From positions 310,001 to 374,000 of the forward strand of contig CAJNOP010000004.1 of the NCBI GenBank assembly GCA_905250075.1: a stretch of DNA of 64,000 nucleotides, given 5' to 3'. This document shows positions 46,801 through 61,800 of this stretch, piece by piece. Under the pieces are notes generated by a model that had not been told where the DNA came from, did no database searches, and saw only the letters and a program-made list of their open reading frames with translations. This DNA is from Rotaria sp. Silwood1. Its lineage: Eukaryota > Rotifera > Eurotatoria > Philodinida > Philodinidae. The position numbers were made by a program, and so were the translations under genes. How positions within the stretch are numbered: position 1 is the first letter of the stretch; each line of letters starts with the position of its first letter.

Positions 46801-49251
46801 TTATCAGTTAAATCTTGTGAATAAGCATTATTTGTACACCAATCAAGTTCATCAAGTATTTTGCGAATTACAGTCTACAAATATATATATTTATATATTT
46901 GTTTATTTCTATTGATAACCAAATCGATCAACTAGTTTTCTGTATCTTTAGTTAAAAAAGCATAAGTTTTTACTACATGATTGGCAAACAATGACTTTTA
47001 TCTAATATTGTATTCTATATGAACAAATGTAATCTGTAGAAGAGAAACTATAAAACTGTTTTGTTTTATTTTTGTAAGATTAGTATCAATAGACAAAAGA
47101 AAAGTCAACAATTTGTTCTTACTATATCATGTAACTAGAAAATCAGCAGATGAAATCTGATCACCACACTTTATTTCTTTTCGAGAAAAGAAAAAAAAGA
47201 ATTCTTTTACTTCACTGTCAATTACTTCAGTACAAAATAGAAGTTTTCAAATAAAGACAAAGAAATATCTTCTATAATTTAAAATTTTTCAATACATACG
47301 CCTGATAAAATAATACCAGACCCAAAATAACAATAAACAGCATGTACATCATCAAATGCTTGTCCCATGTAAAGATCTTGACTTATACTAATATGATTTA
47401 GAAATTCATTTAACTAAAAACGTCATGAAAAAAAAGAATTATGTAACAATAGTTATCATACAAAATGTATTTTATTGAATTTACTTTAAAACCTCGTACG
47501 AATGTATTATCAGGTAAAAGTACAAACCAATCATATAATTTAATCATTTTTTCAGCAAGATATTTTAATACATAAAATGGTTTTAAATAAGCACGTTTAT
47601 CATGTACAGCAATAACTTGCATACTTCGAGGAAAATCTTGTACATCTTCATCAATAAAAAATAATAAGCGATTAACATAATTTTGCAGCGTTTGATTAAG
47701 AAAAAAAGCAAATGTATTTAAATGATTTGGTTCAGTTAATATAGCGACGAGAACTTTTTCACGTATACCTAATTCATCAGCTATATAACGAGGTCGTGTT
47801 ACTTTCGTTGTATTTAATGGTTGTGTTGATGTTGATAAAGATTTATTATTATTATTATTATTTAAATTTATTTCTAATTGTGGTGGATGTATTTGTGGTT
47901 CATAATCTTTACTAGCATAATCGACAAGTGTTACATCAACAACTGAACGTGATCCTCGACTTAATATTCGAAATGGATCAAATCTATCATAAGATGATGG
48001 TGTATCATTATTCAAATATATATTTAATGAAGATGAAAATGGTTCAGAAAAAAGTGACAAAGGATTGTCACAAACACTTAGTATTGGTAAACATGCTAAA
48101 CTTAGAGCAAAACCAAGTGAGAGACCAACAAATATTGATAATATATAACGAGATTTAAGACGAGTACGATGAAATAATAGTGACATTGTTGAACATTTAT
48201 AACAAATTGAACAAGTCAGTTTTGAACGAATTGTTGAAAAAAAATTATAAAGATGAATACGACCGGTTTTAATTATAGATGATGAACGACGGTTATTGTT
48301 CGATTGAACTAAAATAAGAAAAATATATCGAAAAAATTTTTTTTTTCTTTTTTACTAAATCTTTTATGTCTATTTAAGATAATGAGAAAAAGTTTAAATG
48401 AGTATGTACTCTTTTCTTAAGTAAACAACATTGACATAAGTATCCAACACAATCGACGTTGTTAAATAACACAATTTTATTATTACAAAATTCAAATTTA
48501 TGAGAATTTATATTGAAAAAATCAACTCAAATAAGTGCTTAACTATTGCTAGACAAAAATATAAGTAGAATCAACACATGTTTGCTGTTATAGTGATGTT
48601 ATTCTTAAAAAAAAGAAAAAAAGATTGGCTCGTCTCACCTTATAATCGCTTGCAGTCATCCTTTAATATAGAAGCCTCATGTTATTCCTACTGTCGTTTC
48701 TTCTCTCTCTCTTCTCTTTTCATCTTTCAGATTTATTGACAGCAAAACTAAAGGTAGAATGAGAACTGAAAAAAAAATGCGAAAGAAGAAGAAGAAGAAG
48801 AAGAAAAGTATTTTATTATTGTGTTTGTCTAAGTTGCATGTATACGGTTGTACCATCGCAAGAACAGAATCATTCTTTGTGCTTGTATATCATATATATG
48901 TACAAAGAGAGTAATAGAAAAAAAGGCAAAAGAGAGTAAGCCTTATCAGTATTCATATACCAGTACAACCATATTGTTTCCGACTGTTCTCACAGTCGCA
49001 GCAATAAATGGTTATGTGCAATTATATGAAACATCTGGCGATTATAAACAAAACAAAAAAAAAATACGGCAGCCTGAGAATGACAAATGATCATGCATGA
49101 GATTATTAATATTTGTTAGAATATTGCAAAATAATATCTTATTGATTGAAAATCTCACTTCATGATATATATGTATAACAATTATAATAAAATCATCATA
49201 TTATCTGAACTACTTACCACTTCGTCGATATTTTCTTCCATATCGAACCAT
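43832..49251 (-). CDS. CHPF: Chondroitin polymerizing factor / chondroitin synthase family glycosyltransferase
   Basis: Golgi type II protein that helps build the GlcA-GalNAc chondroitin chain. Exons: 49251-49218, 48308-47485, 47413-47300, 46874-46746, 46681-46542, 46476-46244, 46170-46098, 46031-45895, 44730-43832; together 860 codons plus stop. The anchor is ILSIFVGLSLGFALSLACLP. Family blocks include RYIADELGIREKVLVAILTE, YDWFVLLPDNTF (human CHPF FDWFFLVPDTTY), IGRCVLKAA, IPWPVGVPPSFKPPTRFDVL with RWDFF, LINGYRQFDPTRG, EIIPMPFVTET, FLNRCRLNVIENVQVFFPIA and SRSQLAMIIIE. The block LLPDNTF takes the place of the DDD-type metal site of the first transferase domain, as in CHPF, so this half may be non-catalytic. 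The 11-codon first exon is inferred from an open frame up to the acceptor at 48309 and a perfect GTAAGT donor at 49217; starting at 48186 instead would give a shorter protein. Confidence 0.9.
48784..48804. repeat. AAG microsatellite
   Basis: A run of seven AAG-type units in a purine-rich stretch within the first intron of the CHPF gene. A similar short AAG run is at about 58699-58722. Confidence 0.7.
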
Positions 49252-52200
49252 TTATTTCTTTGTCTTTTAAATGAATTCTTTTCTCTAAGTGATATCAATC
49301 CGTTTTCTGCATACACTTTGGATTAACATATGTAAATACATATATTTTTTATCGTTCTTCAATTCATTTCTTCTCGTTTTTTTTTCTTTCGATTATATGA
49401 ATATGGGCAATATGAACTACTTGTAGTTATTGATTTTGTTCTTCAATATGAAAAAAAAAGAAAAGAAAGAACGATAAAAACTAACAGAGAAAAAAAAACA
49501 CTATTGTAGATGAATGTGCAATTATCATCGAATTTTATTAAGCTTCATTATGTGCTTTCATTATGTTTTTTTGTCAAGATAAAATGTAATAACCAATAGG
49601 AGGTCTGGTATGTATTCAAAGATTATATTGACATGATAAGTATAAATCGTTTACCAATGTAAGAAAAAAATATGCTATATGTTGAAATGAATATTTATTT
49701 TTGAGTTAGAAGAATCTCAATGCATATAAGTTTCTCTACCATAACGTATACTTCAATATTACAAAGGAAAAGAAAAACTTATATAGGAATAACAAAATAA
49801 TATATTTTATATTTTTCGTTCCTACGTATCACATGAAAAGATTTCTAAATATAGTTTTTATCATCGAAAACGAACGTAGATTAATAGATATTCCTCAAAA
49901 TAAAATTTTTCAACAAAAAAAAAATTATTCGAGGAGGTTTGCTCAATATCATCGATTTTTTTTATCTATTTGATTTGCTCTTAAATACTTCAAAGTTCAA
50001 TAAATATAAAACGATCTTTTTTATGATGTATTATATGATATATTTCGTTTGGTGTTCTTGTATTAGTTTATCATATAGCTTTTCTGAATAATTCAGGTCT
50101 CGATAAATAAAATGAATATGCAAAACGAAAGCTTGAATGCGTTTGAAACTATGCAAACACGTTTAAAACTATTCACTCCAAACAGCAATTAACGTGTACA
50201 ATGTATGTGTTTTGGCTTGTTTCATCTAGATTTGGAAATTAAATGCATTGTTCATTATTTAGTTAATGATTTGAATGATAACAGATATGGATTTTCAAAT
50301 AAGACTTAAATTTTTTGTTCTCAAAACAAAACGATTAGATGTTAAATCAGAAACTTCATTATATATACGAATGAAGAATATTACCAATAGATTTATTTGA
50401 TCATTAGTAAAATTATACTTGTATGGGTAAGACTGAATGGTTATCAAGATTAATCGACAATTTTACAAAAAAATTATATAGCTGCGAAATAATTCATGAA
50501 TTATGAATATCTACATTAAACATTCAATCAATTATGAGTATAAAAGACTTATTCGTAATAAAGCCATATAAGAAATCATTCTAATACATTGTCAATTTTC
50601 ATTCAAAAAATATTTGAAAAAGTGAAGAATATGTTCAGTTTCTATAATTAATTTCTTTTTAACAAAAAAAGATAATGAATTAATTCTAAATTGATCATTA
50701 ATACAAAAGTTTGATAGAAAAGAATTGCTCTACTAATGCGTAAAAATTCGTAAGATTTTTATTGATATCAACAAGGATTGTCAAATAAATAAGAAATACA
50801 TTTTGTCCTGTTTCAATCGATTATAGAACGCAAAATATGATCAAATACAAACGAACATAGAATTCTTTTTATTCATGCTATTAAAAGTATTTATTTATAG
50901 TACAGCTATTAACCTGCCTGTTCTGTAGAATTTTTTTTTAAACGTTGAAAAAGATTCTTATATTGTAAAAAAATTATTGTGCATACAATGTGTTTGAAGG
51001 ACACTTATCATATGGTAAAATGCATTTTGTCTTACAAAAACATTCGATAGATAGAATTAATTCCAATAGTTTATGATATTGTAAATCTATAATTTCTTTT
51101 CATCATGAATATTGTTTTCATTCTGTTCGTTTTTAATGCATACATTCATTTTCATCATAACATTATTATTTTTCAGGAGCCGAATGAATAGAAGGATTTT
51201 CACTTAGAAAATTGTCTCATAAATTCGTTTTAAATTGAATCAATTTGTATTTCTTTCTGAATATGTTAATAAGCTTGATAAAATTGATTATAAAGGACTT
51301 ATAATCTATTAAATGTAATCTATTTCTATCGAGTAATAATTAACGTGTGAAACAAAATAACTTATAGTATTTGTACCTCGATTTCCGTTGTATTCTTCTT
51401 TTGATCGAGTCTTGTCGTTTTTTTTAATCAAAAGATGGCGTTTTGAAATTTTCTACAAAACTATGTATGAGTAGATAAACAAGAAAACTGCCTGTTACAT
51501 CAAAAAGTGTACTACTACTACTACACAAAAAGTGCATGCTGATTCTGGAAGGTAGATGTTAGCAGAAATTTTTAAGACTAATATGAGTCGTATCAATGAA
51601 AAATGGTATAAACAGTGCATTTATACTGAAGAACCATTAAAACGTTCTGTCGTAAACAAAAAATATGTTAAATGCTATACTTAATTTTACTGTACGATTA
51701 TATTTAATCACTCACAAAAAATGAAGAAAAACGCTATGCAGTACAGAATTTGAAGGGCTATCTTTGGATACAAAGAAATGTTTCAATCTAATGAAGAATG
51801 AAGAAGAAATATTAAAAATACAAACAGTCTAATTTATTCTTTGTTATCGGTGGTTATTAATTATGAAAAATTTGCGTATGGACACTTCACCAAGACTATT
51901 GTTCATTGAACTTTCTTACCGATTTTATTGGATCTCATCAATTCATTCTAGAATCGTAGTCAATTTAAACGAAATAGCATGCCGATGATCATCGTACTGG
52001 TGTAGAGAAATCAGAGGTAGCAATTTTTCAGTAAATGTCCTCATCTTTTTGGTAAAGAACGACCATAGACGGGACTCTAACTGCATGCTAAAACATAAGG
52101 AATTAGTGATGTAACTGGTAAAAACACATTCGAAAAACATCACTTTTCAAATTACAAAGTTATAACCAAAAATAGATACAGGTGACCATAATTTTCTTTC

Positions 52201-52827
52201 CACTTAAGCAATCATAGTGTGATTTTGTTATTGATTTGAGTTAACGGTGAAATATGTATGCACAAGTCTTCAAATCTTCAGGGTCTATCATAGTCAAGAA
52301 GTTTCGTTGAAGTACAGACTTTTGTTAACTACAGTAAGTCTTGTGAATTTTCCGTTATCTAAAGAATGTTTGTTTTTTATTCAAGTGTCGATAACACAAC
52401 AAGCTTTGCTATGTTAAATTTCTTCGAAACTTGTTTTTTAAATGAACTACACATCAATGCACAATGTTTTATTTATTCAATAAATATTTGTTATAGTATT
52501 CATTCGAAAAATACAAAATAAATTTTCTTTTGAACAAGTAATGAAATAAAAATTTAATTCAATTCATTAATTTTTGTTACAATGCGTAAAGCCATTGATT
52601 CGTTTTATAAAAAGTAAATGTAGTAGTAAAATAATAAAAAAAAGAAAAGAGATAACAATAAATAAATTTAGATGTACTTTTATCAAACTAAAGACACAAA
52701 AGAATGTAATACGTTATAATTTGAATTCGTATATTCTTACCTTATAAATCAACAAAATCTCAGGTAGATAACAAAAATTGTTTATTTCAGTTCGTTTTTT
52801 TTTATCTACATAAAATACAAACTAAAC
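49252..52827. other. Divergent intergenic region, nothing recognised
   Basis: About 3.6 kb of AT-rich DNA between the minus-strand CHPF gene and the plus-strand TPR gene. The open frame at 51943-52143 (minus) has no recognisable product. No inverted repeats with target duplications were seen. Confidence 0.6.
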
Positions 52828-55200
52828 ATGGGTTCGACATTGAGTAAACAACATATTCATGAAAATTTAGAATTAACAAATTTAACTAGAACAATAAGAT
52901 CAAAATCAGTCACTGAAAATCAAGATGATTTTGAAGAATGTATTCTTGTTTGGCTTGACTCAACTATTAAATATACTGATGATTGGACTGAAGAATTAAA
53001 TCGTGCTCGAGAAATAATAAATAATTTAAAAATATTTGATAATCCTAATGATTGTGTTAATTTTATGAAAATGGTTGTTAATGATAAAATTTTTCTTATT
53101 GTTTCACAGTAAGAATTATTTTTTTGATTTAATTTGATTTGATTTTTTTTGTGGTTGTTTTCTTATAGTCAATTTGTTCATTTCATTTGTTCCATTAAAT
53201 CCGAACTTCGTTCTCTATCATCTATCTATGTTTATTGTGATTCAACTATTACTTCAATAAAACGAATACAATTAGAAACTTGGGCTAAAAATAATGAACC
53301 ATTAATAACAGGTGTTTATTCAAGTTCAACAGATTGTTTTGCACAGTTAACAAAAGATGTTAATGACATATGTGATCATAATTCAATTCCTGCAACATAT
53401 TTAAGTCTACAAACAAAAGATTTAAATTTAAAACAAGCAAGTTCATTTCTTATATTTCATTTATTTTTGCAAAATCTTCTTTCTCGTTTATCATCATCAT
53501 CATCATCATCTAAAAGTATTCAAGAAAGACAAAATATATTTCGTTCATGTCTTTATTATTATCGTGATAATAATGAACGTATAGATGAAATTCATCATTT
53601 TCGACAACATTATAATTCTCAATCAGCTATTGATTGGTATTTAAGAACAAAATTTCTTTCACGCCTTTTACATAAAGCTAGTCGAACACAAAATCTTGCA
53701 CTTTTATTTGATTATAGTTTTATTTTTTATGATATACAAAATTTAATAAATGAAAATACATTAACATCTTTAGATACGCAACAAATAGAAATATATTATC
53801 GTGCACAAAATATTAACACTGATGATCTATATCGTTTACGTATGAATTTAAATAGTATTATGTCAATAAATCGTTACCTTGATCTTTGTAAAACTGCTGA
53901 AGAAGCTGTTAATGAAGTTTCATTAACATCAAATACACTTGAAACTGTTTTGTATCATTTTGCAATAAATCATTCATATAAATTCATATCAAATAGTAAA
54001 GTTCTTTTATCAATTGGTTCATTATTTCGTATACAACATATTGGAATGGAAATCGATGGTATATGGCATATACATTTAAATCAAATGACAAAAAATGATA
54101 TTAATGAAAAAATAGATATATTAATGAATGAAGTTGATTTTATTCCACATCCATATTTATCTATTGGTCTTATTTGGGATAAAATAAAACAATCAGCTAA
54201 AGCAGATAGATTCTATCGTTTACTTATTAAAAATTTACCAAATTCTGATGATGAAACAGCACTTATATGTAATTATGTTGGAGCTATATTCCGTTTAAAA
54301 TGTCAATATACATTAGCATTAAATTATCATCAACAAGCATTAACAATTTATCAAGAAAAAAATCGAACAGATTCTTCATTTAATGATAAAATTGATGGTA
54401 CACATGCACAAATAGCACTTGTTTATAGAGATATGGGAGATACATTAACTGCTATTAAATATTTTAAATTAGCTATTAAACAAGGTGAAGAAGTTTTTAG
54501 TGATCTTGGAGAAATTTATCGAAATTGGGGACAATTTAATATTGCACAACAATATTATGAAAAGGCTAAAATAGAAAATAATATAGGATTGTGTTATATT
54601 TATCAACGAATGTTTTCACAAGCATTATCTCATTTAAAAAAAGAAACTGATTCAACATCATATATAAATTTAGGTGCTTATCATCAATTACGAAAAGAAT
54701 ATAGTACAGCATTAATTTTTTTTGAAAAAGCATTAGAAACCGTTAAAAATCATCCACTAGATGCAGCTATGATACATTCTTATCTTGGTCTTTTACATTG
54801 TGATCGACGACAATGGTTATTATCATTAAGACATTATGAACAAGCACTTGATTTATATAAACGTCATTTATCAACAAATAATCATCCAACAATTGCACTT
54901 ATTCATGATGGTCTTGGAACATTATATTTAAATAAAGGTGAATATCGTGCAGCACAACGTGAATTTGAACGTTGTTTAGACTTACAATTACGTGTGTTAC
55001 CATCAAAACATCCAGATATAGCTGGAACATATAATAATTTAGGTGGTGTTTACAATGAAATGGGTCATTATGAAGAAGCATTATTATATCATTATGAAGC
55101 ACTTGCTATAGCTACAGTAACATTACCCATGGATCATTTTGATATAAAACTATATGAACATAATATAACTGAAACAAAACGAAAACTTTCGCATAATTAA
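52828..55200 (+). CDS. ADP-ribosyltransferase-like / TPR (kinesin light chain-like) protein with degraded ART site
   Basis: Two exons, 52828-53108 and 53169-55200, give 770 residues. After an N-terminal domain of unknown role (IFLIVSHQFVHFICSIKSEL then SIYVYC) comes a region matching bdelloid NAD:arginine ADP-ribosyltransferase-type proteins (WYLRTKFLSRLLHKASRTQN, then EIYYRAQNINTDDLYRL). The C-terminal half has at least seven TPR units (ALNYHQQALTIYQEK, TAIKYFKLAIKQGEE, ALIFFEKALETVKN, SLRHYEQALDLYKRH, AAQREFERCLDLQLR, EALLYHYEALAIA), as in kinesin light chains. In the enzyme family one expects R, then STS, then ExE. Here R is present in YYRAQ, but the Ser motif reads SINRYLDLC and the ExE position reads NSKVLL. 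So it is probably not an active transferase. Start ATG lies 38 nt after an acceptor-like TTTATTTCAG. Confidence 0.8.
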
Positions 55201-56840
55201 AATCTATACATGTATATATATATACTTTTTTTTTTAGTTTTTTTCAATCTATTCCGTAAAAGGAGAATCATCTATTTTGATACTTCTGTCAAAATATTGT
55301 AATTGGTATGTTTTTTTTTGTTGATAGTTTGATTTAGCTTTTTCTTTGGGTGACATTGTTTTTATAAAATATTTTCATTTGACAATAAATATATATTATC
55401 ATCCCAGATCATATGAATAAAAGTTTTCTTTTCAGATACAAATAAGTTAATAGAACAAAATGGTTAATTATGATTGTATTTACGTACAGTGCATTTGTGA
55501 ACTATTATATCGGAGAGATAAGATTTACAATTGATATCATTTTGGTGACTGAACAATTCGTCGCAAGTGTATGTAGACGTGAGTATTGGTGTAAGTGAGA
55601 ATCTTTTGTGGGTTTCTGTTCACACAACCATTCCAGAGTTGTCGTTAGTGCTGAAACCAGAGGGGGTGACTCCCTTCCTCCTAGTTCAAAATTTTGGCTG
55701 CATCAGTGGTTATAACCGGACGGTCGGGTTGAAATGGTTGAAAAATATTTTATAGATATGTTATTTTTTTCTGATAAAGTTTGCTGAGAGCAAGATTATT
55801 TGTTATTATCAAAGTAAATCAACAGTCTTGTTTTTAGCACTACTAGTTTTATTTTCTTTTGTATGACCATACTGTCTTAGTTCTTGAATGGAATTATTTT
55901 TCGTTTTTTCGAGCACAATTCAAAACTGTGTTACTTGAGTTCAGTTTTTTCAGTAAAGAACAAATTTGTGTTTGAATTTTCGTTTGAATCTGAAAGGTTG
56001 TAGGAAAACTTCAATATTTGGAGTTTAGCAATCAATCGATGGGTAAATAACTTAGATTTTTTTCACGCTATTCATAGAAATATCACATATTCTTCTTCGA
56101 GAAAACATAACAGATATAAACGTCTATAATATAAGATTTCTGGAGATTTGTAAAAACTTACGTACAAAAAGAAAAATGAATAGTTTTTGTAACCATTCTA
56201 ATCAACCGATTAATAACGATTCAACGAATCCATTAATTGTTGACGGTCTAAAGAAATTTTTGAGCTCGCCAAACTGGACCAGCTACAATTCTGAACCACT
56301 TTCGATACTTCAAAAGAAAAAGGACTTAATTACAAAATCAATTTTTACTGAATAGAGTATAGTATTAAAGAAAGATTTATTATTTGAAAAAAAAAGTTAA
56401 ATTAAATATAGTTAATAGGTTAGAATTAGAAAAAGAGTATGTCCTTTGATTGACAAAATTGCCCTGATATTATTGTTATAAGACAAGGATTGAATATTAA
56501 ATAAATTATCATGAAATATAGTCTTTTCATTGGAATATAGACATGACTGATACTAAGATATTACTAAACATTTATCATCATATCAAAGGGAGATTATTAA
56601 AATTTATTTAGAAAAAGAAAAGTTAATATATGCTATTGTAATTGCACAAAATTATTAATTAAAAGGATAAATAAAATCAAATAAGAAAAAAGAAGGTTGA
56701 TAATGATGGATGGTACATCATTAAAATAGGACAATAGGATATATGATTTACGTGCAATTCTAATAGTAAAAAAAACCATTAAAAACTTTTTCATAGATGT
56801 ATATGCTCGATTGATTAAATTGTTCATTGATTGTACTGAT
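55201..56840. other. Convergent intergenic region
   Basis: The 3' ends of the TPR gene (plus) and actin (minus) face each other across 1.6 kb. A weak GT-rich/AC-rich patch is at 55570-55627. The frame at 55567-55755 is not recognised. Nothing else was seen. Confidence 0.6.
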
Positions 56841-58261
<1,421 letters not shown>

Positions 58262-61200
58262 GATTATTTCTTATAAAAAACGGTTAAGATGATAATAATA
58301 ATGTGGATGTGTATATGTCTCCTCTACTGAGATTGTCCGTGAAAAGAACGACAACCGCAATATCTTCTTGACTATATACACGTATACCGAAATAGTTTTT
58401 TCCTCTTTTCTGTATTCTTCTTTGCTTTTTTGCTTTTTCCTTAGATATACACATCAGTCGATACCAAATCGGGTAATACATATCGTTATGACAACGGGCG
58501 GTCGAAAGAAAAAAAAAACATACATATAGATAGTAACTGCTTTCTACTTCTTTATTCTACACATTTGTACCAGTAGTATTTCAGATATTTTCAGACGTAG
58601 AGAATAACATATGGAATAGGAACGGTTATACATGCATTGATCGTATTCTTCATTTTGGGAAAATAATACTACTATTCGACGTTATTATCAACATGTAGCA
58701 AAAGAAGAAGAAGAAGAAGAAAAAGAATAGGGAAGCATTAATATCTTCAAATAGATGAAACTACATGTAAGGAAAAGCAATAATATCCAAGAAAAGAAAT
58801 AACAATGTCGAAGGATAATATACTATCATGTTTATTCTTGATCGAGGTTCACATCCAGTTTCTTCTAAACACATTTTTCTATTGACAAATATTGTGTAAC
58901 TAAAAACCTTCAGTCTTTGTTTTTCCAAATATATATTATCAATACATGACTAGACTGATTCATTGATCATCAATAGAAAGAAAAAGAAATTATAGAAATG
59001 ATGATCAAATAGCTTATGATGCGATAGGCATATCGTGTCTTCTTGATTGCGGACGAAAACCAAACCAATTAGCATGCCGACAGTGTGGGTGAGGGCTGAA
59101 ATTTTGTCCGCAATTAAGAAGTAGCCAGGCATATATATATTTTGATCGACCTGTCCATGTAAAGGTCTACCTATTTCGGCAAAGTCAGAAAAATGCGAAA
59201 TTCATGCTTTCATTATATAGTTTTTACGTTATCAAAAGGATGATGTGAGACGTTTTCTTAATTATTTTTTCAGAGATGTTATCAATTTATTCATTTTAGG
59301 AAAACTACAATTAACTTTCTGTAGAAATAGACGTTGATGAAAATATGCCGATTTTTAAAAGTGTTATTCCATTACGACAATTTTTTCTACATGTGAGACG
59401 AAGCTATCATATATTTTGAATTGGTTTTTTTTTCTATGTATAGCTCGTCATCTTAGCTACAACTTTTCTATACAAAAGTTTTTAATTACACTTGTAGATG
59501 ATCTAAAATTTTTAGTTCTTCACACACCATTGAAACCCAGAATCCATTTTTGATTATTCCGTCACGGACATGTATTTCAGTCATAAAAATATAAAAGAAA
59601 GACAAGAACTAGTGAAACTTTTATGCTGTGTAGGGCAGCACGACTTATATATGTTTTCAAACAATCAACCCTATTAGAATTCAATCTGTTGATATATTCC
59701 AGAGATAAAGTGAAAAAAAATGTTATTTCGTCACGCTTGGACAGGTCATGATACTAAATAAATTCATTCAGGTGCTTGTCGTTTATTTTCTTAAATAAAA
59801 TATACAGTTTTGTATTCCTGTTATGAATAGTAAATTAGAAATTTTATACTCAAATATAGTATGTCTTTGATTATTATTCTAAATCAATAAATAATCAGTG
59901 TTGACAGATCAGCAGTAACTAATGCATTAACTCAACAGAATATTTATTTCACCATGACAGGAAACCAAACATCGAATATTAATTGATATAGATAATGAAA
60001 TAATTAAATTTAGTGTTAATGATGATGATAAAAAATACATTAAAGAAAATCAACGAATCCTAATGATTTATCATATTCATAATGACTTTTTTTTTCGAAA
60101 AACTAATGTTGTTCATTATAAATACAAAAGAAAACTGATGCTTGCCAATTTAAAATTTATAGTATCATTTCATCATAATGATACACATGATTAGAAATTC
60201 TATTGTTGACATTGATTAACACTTATAGAGCTGAAGAAATCGAGTTATTTTGATTTTCTGATTATTGTTATAAAGAATATTAACAGCAAATTTTTTATCT
60301 CGAAGAAACAAAATAAGAATAGTCCTACGTAGAATAAATTAACACAACGATAATAGTCTTATCAACAAAATTAAAGTACAGTAAAAATTTTTGTACTGTG
60401 AACACTATCAGGACTATTAAGAAATGTTCACTATATGAAGATGTTTAATTTAGTAATTTGACGTATGGTTTGCTGTGACATGAAGAAAGGGATTCGAGAT
60501 ATTTGCTTTTATATAAGTCATAGATCCAAGTATGTTTATTTATTTTCTTGTTCATCTATTTTCATCGAAAGGATTAGAATGGAATGAGTTTTTAATAGCA
60601 ACACAAAATTTAATTTTCTGTGGATATTCAATCATCATTAGTCCATATCATCCTATTCATTAGTATGTAATATGATAAGACATTCGTATTTATTGAACTA
60701 TTCATGGTACGTAAGTGTATTTTTACACATATCAATTATTTTCATACATAAAATCTACTGACTCATAGTGCATGAAAAATAGATAATATACAGTAGAAAG
60801 AGATTTAAAATACTATTACACAAGAGGAACCACAAAAGAGTATTCACATTAGAAAGAGAGAAACATATCCAGCAAAATCACTGCGTCTGACCAGAGATCA
60901 TTTATAAATAGATGTTTACCAGTAGGGGTTTTACTATAGGAAAATTAATTCTACTTTTTCATACAGCTCTATAAGCCAGAAAAACATCTGTTTTTTTCTT
61001 CAAGAAAAAACTTAAATCCAAATTTGTTTACCAACAAAAGACTGTTAACTCAATCCCTGTGGGATTAGAATGTGAAACGCAACGCAGCTGTGGTTGCTAA
61101 TCATCAGAAGGTTGTTTTATTCTTTCTATTATGGAACACATTTCTACATCATCCATTTACTTAATCCTGCAGAAATGCAACAGGGAAATCGTTTATTGAT

Positions 61201-61800
61201 TATAACGAGACGTTATTTATACACAATCTATGATAGATTCTCAAGGTGTCTGTCACGATTTGTAGAGAAGGAGTGGATCCAAATTTCTATCCTATATACT
61301 TCAACATTCTTTACAAATCATGTTTCACAAAATATTTATTAGCAACTAAATTGATGTACTATTATATTTCAACAATGTTAAAATGTAATTATGACCTTGT
61401 AAAAGATTTGAGTAATGCGATCTTACAACAAGATCACTTTGAGAAAATACATCATTTTTTCTAGTAAGCTTATGAAGAGATCGATATGAATTATAACTAT
61501 TAATTAAATTTTTTTTTTTTCTTGTAGAAATCTATTAATTTCTTCTGGAACTAAGACTCGTCCATGCTTGTAATTTTACTCTAAAAAATCTTTATTGTTC
61601 CTAAATTATATTCTTTTCTTTTTGTTTTTCTTTTCCAAAAGTTGAATAAATTTCGATATGAATAGTTACCTAGATAGAATTAATAGTTAGCAAAAAAAAA
61701 AACAAGAAATTTTTCGTTCGTATAATACTATTTCATAAATACTTATTTTTCTTAATCGAATAACTACGATAATAATTTGAATATATAGTCCAATCGAATT
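58262..61800. other. Divergent intergenic region
   Basis: 3.5 kb between actin (minus) and the Asn-rich gene (plus). It contains one small insertion at 59034-59126 and otherwise AT-rich DNA. Frames at 61094-61464 are not recognised. The actin promoter must lie at the left end, but no box was identified with confidence. Confidence 0.6.
59034..59126. mobile_element. 93-bp MITE with 8-bp target duplication
   Basis: The flanking direct repeat is AGGCATAT at 59026-59033 and 59127-59134. The ends are imperfectly inverted: CGTGTCTTCTTGATTGCGGA against, reverse-complemented, GGCTACTTCTTAATTGCGGA. The short loop contains GTGTGGGTGAGGG. Element size and 8-bp duplication fit a hAT-type or similar small element, but the termini differ from the CAGTG family. 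Confidence 0.7.

Noticed and set aside
47928..48158. Plus-strand frame inside the CHPF gene
   Set aside because: Antisense shadow of the well-supported CHPF exon.
54899..55102. Minus-strand frame inside the TPR exon
   Set aside because: It is an antisense shadow of the TPR repeats.
55640..55720. GGGGGTGACTCCC-type palindrome considered as another hAT end
   Set aside because: No inverted partner and no flanking duplication could be found.
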